Source of the DNA: Paraburkholderia phenazinium | GTDB lineage: Bacteria; Pseudomonadota; Gammaproteobacteria; Burkholderiales; Burkholderiaceae | Reading direction: 5' to 3' | Length of the DNA: 64,000 nucleotides | Assembly: GCF_900141745.1 (NCBI RefSeq) | Contig: NZ_FSRM01000002.1 | Coordinates: 1,860,001 to 1,924,000, forward strand | Shown here: piece by piece, positions 53,071 through 60,806 of the stretch | Position numbering within the stretch: the first letter of the stretch is position 1 | How the letters are laid out: each line of letters begins with the position of its first letter | Position numbers and translations under genes: made by a program | The notes under the pieces: generated by a model | Seen by the model: only the letters and a program-made list of their open reading frames with translations | The model's database searches: none | Told to the model about the DNA's origin: nothing

Positions 53071-55439
53071 GCACACCAGGCCTGCCACATCTCCCGATAC
53101 GCCGCCTCGACGGTGCGCGCGAAACGCGCGCCGTCCATCAGTGGCGATTGCTCCATGCGCGGCCGCAGGGTTTGCCGTAATGCAACCAGACGCGGCCTGT
53201 CCGCGGCAAGCTCGACGGCGATGCGTATAAACGCATCGTCTGAGTATGCTGCCAGTTCGGTCAGTCCCAGATTCGCCAGTTGACTCAGCCCGCCACGTCC
53301 CACAGCCGTCTCGCCGACCCGTGTCACGACCGGCACACCCATCCACAGCGAGTCGAGGCTGGTGGTATGGCCGTTATACGGAAACGTGTCGAGGCCGAGG
53401 TCGATCTGGTGATACGTGCGCAGATAATCGGCGCGCGGCTGGAACGGTACGGAGCCGACGCGCTGCGTATCGATGCCCTGCTGTTCCATGCGCTGTGCGA
53501 GATTGCGGTGCGCGTTGCCGGCCGGCGCCATCAGGAGCAGACGGGCATCGGGCACTTCGCGCAACACGGCGCCCCACATGGCGAGCGTGCGATCGGTCAG
53601 CTTGCAGGGATTGTTAAGGCATCCGAAGGTAATGTGGTTCGTCGTCAGCGCCGGCAACGCGTTCACGCCCGGCTCGTTCGTCAGCGGGTCGTAGCACCAG
53701 AACGAGTCCGCGAGGCGCAGTGAGCGCTCGGTGTAGTGGCTGTCGTTCGCGCCTGTGCCGTGTGAGTCGAGCGGGTCGAGATGAGGATCCGTCAGGCGGT
53801 AGTCGATCGCCTCGATGCCTGTGGTGCCCGGATAGGCGAGCCATGCCACCTGTACGGGCGCCGGCTTGCGGGCAAACAGCAAAGGCCGGCCGTCGGCCAT
53901 ATGCATGGCCAGGTCGACGAGAATGTCGATGCCATCCGCGCGGACCTGTTGCGAGAGGCCTTCATCGTCCAGTTCACGCACGTCGCGCCACACGTCGGCG
54001 TAGCCGGCGAGACGCCGCGTCAGATCGTCAGGCCGCTCGACGCTCGCATAGCAGTAGATCTCGAACTGTTCATGATCGTGGTGCGAGAAGAACGGTACTG
54101 TGAAGAGCGATTGGCAGTGATCGCGGAAATCCGCCGCCACGTAGCCGATTTTCAGACGGCGGCCGGGCGTGCGGTCGTTTGTATGCGGCTTGCGCGCGGC
54201 GCGCAGCGGCGCTTCATGTTGCGCGGACCAGCGGCGGCACTCATCGAGCACGGCTTCGCCATGCTCGGCCTGAAACGTCAGCGCATAGGCGAGATTGCTA
54301 TGTGCGACGACGTTGCCCGGATCGCATTCCACTGCACGCCGGTAGTGGACGATGCCTTCGTCGAGCGCGCCACAGTCTTTCAGCACGTTGCCGAGGTTGT
54401 TGTGCGAAGCCGAGTGATCCGGATCAAAGCCGAGCGCGGCTGTGAAGAGCGCCTCTGCATCAGCAGTGCGGCGCAGCGTGCGCATCAGATTGCCCGCGTT
54501 GTTATACGCGGCCACAAACCCCGGACGTGCGCGGATCGCTGCGTCGAATGCTTCGGCGGCGGCTTTGTATTCGCCCAGTTCCTTGCTGACGTTACCTAGA
54601 TTGTTGTAGGCGTCTGCGTGGTGCGGGTCGAGTGCGATCGCGTTGCGATACTGCGTCTGCGCGTCACGGCGCTGGCCGAGTGCGTGCAGCGCGTTGCCCA
54701 GGTTATAGGCCGCTTTGGGGAAGCGCGGCTCGAGTTCGAGCGTGCGCATGAGCAGGGCTGCCGCCTTGTCGAACTGGTGACGTTCGCACAAAGCCACGCC
54801 GAGATTGAGCAGGCACGACGGCGAATCGGGCGCGACGCGCAGCGCCTCGTTGAGCAGTTCGACGGCGGCGTCGATCTGGCCGCTCGCCTGCAGCAGGGTC
54901 CCGAGGTTGGTTAAAGCATTCGCGTGATCGCGCTGAACCGAGAGGGCGCGGCGATAAGCGTCTTGCGCGCGTTCGGGCGCACCAAGTTGCCGATGGCAGT
55001 TGCCCAGGTTGTTCAGCGCATCGACCTGTGCCGGGTCGAGCAAGGCGGCGGACTCGTAAGCAGACGCCGCAGCGCGAAGGTCGCCGCTCGATTGCAACGC
55101 GTTGGCGAGCGCGAACCAGAGATCGGCGGAGGTGGCGTCGAAGGCGAGGAGGGCGCGATAGGTATCGATGGCGTCGTCGAAACGTCCCATCGTCGAGAGT
55201 ACCTGGCCGCGTGCGAAATGGTAGCGGGACTCCTGCGGCGCCAGCGCAATCGCGCGGTCGAGCCAGGCGAGGGCGTCGTCGTAGGCGGCGCATTGCAGGC
55301 CGAGCACGCCCAGGCGAAACATCACGTCGGCATTGGCGGGCTCGTCGGCGAGGACGGTTTCGTAGAGCGTGCGTGCGCCGTTGAGATCGCCCGCGAGGTG
55401 ACGCTCTTTGGCCAACGCGAGACACTGGTCGGTCCGCAT
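53067..55439 (-). CDS. TPR-containing O-linked GlcNAc-type glycosyltransferase (GT41, SPINDLY-like)
   Basis: A 790-residue protein. The N-terminal 420 residues are about eleven tetratricopeptide repeats (for example AYNNLGNVSKELGEYKAAAEAFDAAIRARPG-type units), the rest is the two-part GT-B catalytic domain of OGT: GYVAADFRDHCQSLFTVPFF, the segment PVQVAWLAYPGTTGIEAIDYR, and DLGLDTFPYNGHTTSLDSLWMGVPV, which contains the nucleotide-sugar site (segments quoted in part). Such enzymes transfer GlcNAc or a related sugar to protein Ser/Thr residues, or build glycans. The acceptor is unknown. It shares the CTAG stop with the DUF3443 gene. Confidence 0.9.
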   Translation of the reverse strand: MRTDQCLALAKERHLAGDLNGARTLYETVLADEPANADVMFRLGVLGLQCAAYDDALAWLDRAIALAPQESRYHFARGQVLSTMGRFDDAIDTYRALLAFDATSADLWFALANALQSSGDLRAAASAYESAALLDPAQVDALNNLGNCHRQLGAPERAQDAYRRALSVQRDHANALTNLGTLLQASGQIDAAVELLNEALRVAPDSPSCLLNLGVALCERHQFDKAAALLMRTLELEPRFPKAAYNLGNALHALGQRRDAQTQYRNAIALDPHHADAYNNLGNVSKELGEYKAAAEAFDAAIRARPGFVAAYNNAGNLMRTLRRTADAEALFTAALGFDPDHSASHNNLGNVLKDCGALDEGIVHYRRAVECDPGNVVAHSNLAYALTFQAEHGEAVLDECRRWSAQHEAPLRAARKPHTNDRTPGRRLKIGYVAADFRDHCQSLFTVPFFSHHDHEQFEIYCYASVERPDDLTRRLAGYADVWRDVRELDDEGLSQQVRADGIDILVDLAMHMADGRPLLFARKPAPVQVAWLAYPGTTGIEAIDYRLTDPHLDPLDSHGTGANDSHYTERSLRLADSFWCYDPLTNEPGVNALPALTTNHITFGCLNNPCKLTDRTLAMWGAVLREVPDARLLLMAPAGNAHRNLAQRMEQQGIDTQRVGSVPFQPRADYLRTYHQIDLGLDTFPYNGHTTSLDSLWMGVPVVTRVGETAVGRGGLSQLANLGLTELAAYSDDAFIRIAVELAADRPRLVALRQTLRPRMEQSPLMDGARFARTVEAAYREMWQAWCA

Positions 55440-55572
55440 CGAAGTCCTGCCTTGTTCTTGGGGGTGGCGATTTGGGCGGAGTCAGCCGGGGCCGATCAGC
55501 CGGTGCCTCTCCGCCAGAACGGGCAGGATAACGAGCGTTTCACTACCAAGGTTTACTATTGGTAACAATATA

Positions 55573-56865
55573 TTACGGAGCGGTTGCAGGATTCGGCGCG
55601 GGCGTGTCTTGCGGCGCTTGCTGTGGTTGATCAGGTTGCGGCGCCGGAGCGGGCTCAGCCGCTGAGGCGGTTTGGCCCGGCTGGCCCGTTTGACCGGGCT
55701 GCCCCGCTTGCCCCGCTTGCCCCGTTTGACCTGTTTGACCCGGCTGGGCCCCCGGCGTCGGCCCCGGCGCCTGCGCCGCCTGGGCCGCCTGCGCAGGTTC
55801 CACCCCTGCCGCCGATTGCGCCGCAATCACCCGGTGCACCAGCCGCAGCTTCTCCACCACCGGTGCGGCAAGCGTGAACGGATACCCATCCGGCATGCCG
55901 AGGCTGCGGTTCAAACTGTTGAGCGCGTAAGTCAGCGGAAACCAGCGCTTCATCAGATTATCGAAGCTGGCGTCTTCAACTGGCGTCTGGTCGGTGAGCG
56001 TCGGATCGCTCGGGTCGAGCGGGATCAGCGCCACGCCGTACGAGGTGGCGGTGTCGAGCACGTCGACAATCAACAGGTAATGCGCCCAGGTTTCCGCCCA
56101 GTCTTCCCACGGATGCATCGTCGCGTAGGCGCTCACGTACGACTGCGACCAGTCGGCCGGTGCGCCGTCGCGATAGTAAGTGTCGAGCGCCGCGGCGTAG
56201 TCGACGCTTTCGTCGCCAAACAGCGCGCGAAACGGCTCCAGCCAGGGTGTGCCGTCCACCAGCCGGTCGAAAAAGTAGTGACCCGTTTCATGCCGGAAAT
56301 GCCCAAGCAGCGTCCGGTAGGGCTCGTGCATGGCAGTGCGGGTGCGCTCCCGGTAAGCGTCGTCGGCCTCCGCGATATTCAGCGTGATCAGGCCGTTGTC
56401 ATGGCCGGTGAGGACCTTCTCGCCGGGACTCGTCTCTTCGAGAAACTCGAACTCGAGCCCCGTCTGAGGATTCTCATGGCGCGACTCGACCTTGATACCC
56501 AACGCCGCCAGCGTATAGAGCAGGCGCCGTTTGGCGACTTCCAGGCGGTACCAGTAGAGCCGGTTGTCCGGCGCGGTGAGGTTCGGGATGGTGCGCGTCA
56601 ACTGGCAGGAGCGGCACAGCGTCTCCGGCTGGTCCGCCGGGATCATCCAGTTGCAGACGTTTTCGACCGCGTAGTTGTGGCATTGGCGATACAGCGCACC
56701 TTCGGCCTTGGGATGCAGGCTGCGCCACAGCCCGTCGCCGGCTTCCTCGAAGGCGCTGAGCTCGCCCAGATCGGGGAGATAGCCCAGCAGCGCCTCGCAG
56801 CGCTCGCAGCGGACGTTTTCGAAGAACACGAGTTGATCGCAGCGGTTGCAGTGGAAGGTTCGCAT
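55573..56865 (-). CDS. Putative zinc-ribbon zinc metallopeptidase
   Basis: A 430-residue cytosolic protein. The N-terminus is a zinc ribbon (FHCNRCDQLVFFENVRCERC, two CxxC pairs), further Cys occur in CHNYAVENVC and CRSCQ, and the middle has H192-E193-T-G-H196 (HETGH), a HExxH metallopeptidase motif. The last 60 residues are low-complexity Gln/Gly/Pro repeats. The family is uncharacterised (COG4307-like from memory). It is divergent from the transglutaminase/amidoligase gene across 362 bases, and such metallopeptidases often neighbour that cluster, so it may process or remove the peptide product. MRTFHC at 56865 is chosen as start. Confidence 0.85.
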   Translation of the reverse strand: MRTFHCNRCDQLVFFENVRCERCEALLGYLPDLGELSAFEEAGDGLWRSLHPKAEGALYRQCHNYAVENVCNWMIPADQPETLCRSCQLTRTIPNLTAPDNRLYWYRLEVAKRRLLYTLAALGIKVESRHENPQTGLEFEFLEETSPGEKVLTGHDNGLITLNIAEADDAYRERTRTAMHEPYRTLLGHFRHETGHYFFDRLVDGTPWLEPFRALFGDESVDYAAALDTYYRDGAPADWSQSYVSAYATMHPWEDWAETWAHYLLIVDVLDTATSYGVALIPLDPSDPTLTDQTPVEDASFDNLMKRWFPLTYALNSLNRSLGMPDGYPFTLAAPVVEKLRLVHRVIAAQSAAGVEPAQAAQAAQAPGPTPGAQPGQTGQTGQAGQAGQPGQTGQPGQTASAAEPAPAPQPDQPQQAPQDTPAPNPATAP

Positions 56866-57227
56866 GGCGGGGCTTCTAGTAAGGAACGGGGAGGCGTGAC
56901 TGTCGCGGAAGACGTCGCAATCTTCATGCCGCATTTGCCAGAGGTCACTGGTTTAACGCACATTACGTGCATGATGGGGCATGTGGAGTGCGCCGCTTTG
57001 GTGCGCGCGGTCGGCAACGCCCGTTGCATGGTGGGCTGGCGAAGGGCGTTCGACGCTCGCGCGCGGGCTCGCGAAGGCTGCAACGTCCACTGCGATGCGT
57101 GCAGGGTGTGTTTTTAGGCCGGCAGGCCAATCCCGGGTCGAATCAGGACCGAACCCGGAAAGTTTTTCTACCAACGGCATGAAGCTTGCTTTTTGGCGGG
57201 CTGCCATTCTTCGCCCAGGAGTCAGGT
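56866..57227. other. 362-base divergent region with leader hairpin
   Basis: No gene found. A stem (CCGGGTCG at 57133-57140 with CGAACCCGG at 57150-57158, one bulged A) followed by AAAG and TTTTT at 57163-57167 looks like a weak intrinsic terminator, 60 bases before the transglutaminase start. It may be a leader attenuator. Confidence 0.45.
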
Positions 57228-60200
57228 GTGTCTATACGTGTCGCGCTGAACCATGTCACACATTATCGTTATGACCGCCTCGTCGGACTGTCGCCGCAAG
57301 TCGTGCGGCTGCGTCCGGCGCCCCATTGCCGTACCCCGATCGTGTCTTATTCGATGCGCGTCGAACCGGCCGAGCATTTCATCAACTGGCAGCAGGATGC
57401 CTTCGCCAACTACCAGGCGCGGCTGGTGTTTCCCGAGAAGACCCGCGAGTTCAAGATCACGGTAGACCTGGTGGCCGAAATGGCCGTCTATAACCCGTTC
57501 GACTTCTTCCTCGAGCCGTCCGCCGAGAAATTCCCGTTCGAGTACGCGCCCGGCCTCGCGGCCGAGCTGGCGCCGTATCTGGTCAAGCGTGAGCCGACCC
57601 CGCGCTTTGCCGAATTCGTGGCGAGCATCGACCGCTCGCCCAAGGTCACGGCGGATTTTCTGGTCGAGATCAACCAGCGGTTGCAGCGCGAGATTCGTTA
57701 CCTGATCCGCATGGAACCTGGCGTGCAGACGCCCGAAGAGACCCTCACCACGGCTGCCGGCTCGTGCCGCGACTCGGGCTGGCTGCTGGTCGAGACACTG
57801 CGCCAACTGGGGCTCGCGGCGCGCTTCGTGTCCGGCTATCTGCTGCAACTGGCACCGGATACCAAGTCGCTGGACGGCCCGAGCGGCACCGAAATCGACT
57901 TCACCGACCTGCACGCGTGGTGCGAAGTGTATTTGCCGGGCGCGGGTTGGATCGGCCTCGACCCGACCTCGGGTCTGCTGGCGGGCGAGGGACACATTCC
58001 CGTCGCCTGTACGCCGGAACCGGGCAGCGCCGCGCCGATTTCGGGCGCGGTCGACGAGTCGGAAGTCGAGTTCGAGCACACGATGTCGATTCAGCGGGTG
58101 CTGGAAACCCCGCGCGTCACCAAGCCGTACACCGAGGAAGTGTGGTCCGACGTGCTGCAGATGGGCGCGCACGTGGACCGCGAACTGGAGGCCATGGACG
58201 TTCGCCTGACGATGGGCGGCGAGCCGACCTTCGTCGCGGTGCGCGACCGCGACGCCGCGGAATGGAATACAGACGCGCTCGGGCCGACCAAGCGCAGCTA
58301 CGCGGTCGGGTTGATGGACAAGCTGCGCGCGCGTTATGGCGCGAATGGCTTCCTGCACATTGGTCAGGGCAAGTGGTATCCGGGCGAGCAACTGCCGCGC
58401 TGGGCGCTGTCGCTGTACTGGCGTGCAGATGGCGAGCCGTGCTGGCACGACCACACGCTGTTCGCCGACGAGCGCGAGCCGGGCAGCTATACCGCCGAGG
58501 ATGCAAGGCGTTTCCTGACCCACCTGACGGGCAAGCTCGCGCTTGATACGCAGTTCATCAAGCCTGGTTACGAGGACACGTGGTACTACCTGTGGCGCGA
58601 GCGTCGTCTGCCGGTCAACGTCGATCCGTTCGAATCGCGTCTGGACGACGAGATGGAGCGCGTGCGCCTGCGACGTGTGTACGACAGCGGGCTGGCGTCG
58701 GTGACGGGCTATGTGCTGCCGCTGTCGCGCGAACGTGATCTGCCGCTGCAAGGGCCGCGTTGGGTCACCGGGCCGTGGTATTTCCGCGGAGACCGGATGT
58801 ATCTGATCCCTGGCGATTCGCCGATGGGCTACCGCCTGCCGCTCGATGCGCTGCCGTGGGTCTCGGAGACGGACTACCCGTACCAGCACGCGCACGATCC
58901 GTTCGCGCCGCCTGCGCCGCTGCGCAGCGCGGCGCAGTTGCGCATGCAGTATGAAGGCAGCACGGGTGGGGCGGGTCGCGCGGGCGGTGCTTCAGGCGCA
59001 GATGCGAACGCGGCGGACGGCCAGGGCGCAGGCGGCCATGGTGGCGTTAGCGGCGCTGCGGCGTTGGGCACAGCCGGCAGCGGTCTTGGTGGTACAGGCA
59101 CGGGCATTGGCACCGGCATTGGCATTGGCGCCGACGCTTCAGACGCCTCACGCGCCTCCCTGCGCGTCCCCGAACGCGGTGAATCGGCAAGCTGGATCAC
59201 CCGCACCGCACTGTGCGTCGAAGCGCGCGACCCGGCCCGCGCAGCCGGTCCGAAGGTCGAAACCGAAACCTTCGGCAGCGGTCGCAAGATGTTGCACGTC
59301 TTCATGCCGCCGCTGACCGAACTCGACGACTATCTGGACCTGCTGGCCGCCGTCGAAGCGACCGCCGCCGAACTGGGCATGAAGATCGTCATCGAAGGCT
59401 ATCCGCCGCCGCGCGATCAGCGTCTGAAGTTGCTGCAAGTGACGCCGGACCCGGGCGTGATCGAAGTGAACATCCACCCGGCTTCGAGCTGGGATCAACT
59501 GGTCGATCACACGGAGTACCTCTATCAGTCGGCTCACGAAACCTATCTGAGCACCGAGAAGTTCATGACCGACGGCCGCCACACCGGCACCGGCGGCGGC
59601 AATCACTTCGTGCTCGGCGGCGCGACGCCGGCGGACAGTCCGTTCCTGCGCAGGCCGGATCTGCTTGCTAGCCTGGTGGCGTACTGGATCAACCATCCTT
59701 CGCTGTCGTATCTGTTCTCGGGCCTGTTTATCGGACCGACCAGCCAGGCGCCACGCGTCGACGAAGCGCGCAACGACCAGGTCTACGAACTGGAGATCGC
59801 GTTCCGGGAACTGCAGCGGCAGATCGACCTGCTCGGCGGCCGCGAGGGCGGGCAACTGCCGTCGTGGATGATCGACCGCTCGCTGCGCAATATCCTGATC
59901 GACGTCACCGGCAACACGCACCGCGCCGAGTTCTGCGTCGACAAGCTCTATTCGCCCGATGGTCCGACCGGCCGTCTCGGTCTGCTCGAACTGCGCGGTT
60001 TCGAAATGCCGCCGCATGCGCGCATGAGCCTGGTCCAGCAGTTGCTACTGCGCGCGCTGGTGGCGCGCTTCTGGAAGACGCCGTACACCGCGCGGCTTAC
60101 GCGCTGGGGCACGGAACTGCACGACCGTTTCCTGCTCGGCACGTTCGTGCAGGTGGATTTCGACGACGTGCTCGCGGACCTGGCCGAGGCTGGCTACGCG

Positions 60201-60779
60201 TTCGACCGCTCGTGGTTCGCGCCGCATTTCGAGTTCCGTTTCCCGCTGGTGGGCGAAACCACCACCAGCGGCGTGACGCTGTCCATCCGTAGTGCGCTCG
60301 AACCGTGGCACGTGATGGGCGAGGAGGGGGCGCCCGGCGGTACGGTGCGCTATGTCGATTCGTCGGTGGAGCGGCTCGAAGTGCGAGTACTCGGTCTGAA
60401 CGAGAACCGCCACGTCGTGACGGTCAACGGCGTGCCGTTGCCGCTGCAGCCCACGGGCCGCGTCAGCGAGTACGTGGCCGGCGTACGCTATCGCGCGTGG
60501 TCGCAACCGTCGGCCTTGCATCCGACGATTGGCGTCGACGCACCGCTGGTTTTTGACCTTGTTGACAATTGGACTGGGCGATCCATAGGCGGATGCCAGT
60601 ATCATGTGGCTCATCCGGGTGGGCGCAATTACCAGACCTTCCCGGTCAACGCGTACGAGGCCGAAAGCCGGCGGCGCGCGCGCTTCTTCACGATGGGTCA
60701 TACACCTGGGCCGCTCGTGGCCGAAGCGCCGCAACGCAGCCTGGAATTCCCGTTCACGCTGGACTTACGCTACTGGTGA
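57228..60779 (+). CDS. Transglutaminase-like/DUF2126 putative amidoligase
   Basis: A 1183-residue two-part protein. Residues about 1-95 are a bacterial transglutaminase N-terminal domain (VALNHVTHYRYDRLVGLSPQ), then a papain-fold transglutaminase core with triad C180 (TAAGSCRDSG), H229 (DLHAWCEVY) and D245 (IGLDPTSG). From about residue 300 on is a DUF2126 domain, described in Pfam as a putative amidoligase; it is split by a Gly/Ala/Thr-rich linker at about residues 575-645. GTG 57228 has AGGAG six bases upstream. It heads a run of three genes that together would form and cut amide bonds; the product is unknown. Cytosolic. Confidence 0.9.
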   Translation: MSIRVALNHVTHYRYDRLVGLSPQVVRLRPAPHCRTPIVSYSMRVEPAEHFINWQQDAFANYQARLVFPEKTREFKITVDLVAEMAVYNPFDFFLEPSAEKFPFEYAPGLAAELAPYLVKREPTPRFAEFVASIDRSPKVTADFLVEINQRLQREIRYLIRMEPGVQTPEETLTTAAGSCRDSGWLLVETLRQLGLAARFVSGYLLQLAPDTKSLDGPSGTEIDFTDLHAWCEVYLPGAGWIGLDPTSGLLAGEGHIPVACTPEPGSAAPISGAVDESEVEFEHTMSIQRVLETPRVTKPYTEEVWSDVLQMGAHVDRELEAMDVRLTMGGEPTFVAVRDRDAAEWNTDALGPTKRSYAVGLMDKLRARYGANGFLHIGQGKWYPGEQLPRWALSLYWRADGEPCWHDHTLFADEREPGSYTAEDARRFLTHLTGKLALDTQFIKPGYEDTWYYLWRERRLPVNVDPFESRLDDEMERVRLRRVYDSGLASVTGYVLPLSRERDLPLQGPRWVTGPWYFRGDRMYLIPGDSPMGYRLPLDALPWVSETDYPYQHAHDPFAPPAPLRSAAQLRMQYEGSTGGAGRAGGASGADANAADGQGAGGHGGVSGAAALGTAGSGLGGTGTGIGTGIGIGADASDASRASLRVPERGESASWITRTALCVEARDPARAAGPKVETETFGSGRKMLHVFMPPLTELDDYLDLLAAVEATAAELGMKIVIEGYPPPRDQRLKLLQVTPDPGVIEVNIHPASSWDQLVDHTEYLYQSAHETYLSTEKFMTDGRHTGTGGGNHFVLGGATPADSPFLRRPDLLASLVAYWINHPSLSYLFSGLFIGPTSQAPRVDEARNDQVYELEIAFRELQRQIDLLGGREGGQLPSWMIDRSLRNILIDVTGNTHRAEFCVDKLYSPDGPTGRLGLLELRGFEMPPHARMSLVQQLLLRALVARFWKTPYTARLTRWGTELHDRFLLGTFVQVDFDDVLADLAEAGYAFDRSWFAPHFEFRFPLVGETTTSGVTLSIRSALEPWHVMGEEGAPGGTVRYVDSSVERLEVRVLGLNENRHVVTVNGVPLPLQPTGRVSEYVAGVRYRAWSQPSALHPTIGVDAPLVFDLVDNWTGRSIGGCQYHVAHPGGRNYQTFPVNAYEAESRRRARFFTMGHTPGPLVAEAPQRSLEFPFTLDLRYW

Positions 60780-60806
60780 TCTGAAAACAATTAACCTGAC
60801 ACGACC

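Noticed and set aside
55672..57117. A 481-residue plus-strand frame over the zinc peptidase
   Set aside because: Antisense to a gene with a zinc ribbon and HExxH motif; composition is Arg-rich and repetitive.
57222..58895. A 557-residue open frame antisense to the transglutaminase/amidoligase gene
   Set aside because: Same cause: GC-rich codon structure of the real gene, which has intact catalytic motifs.
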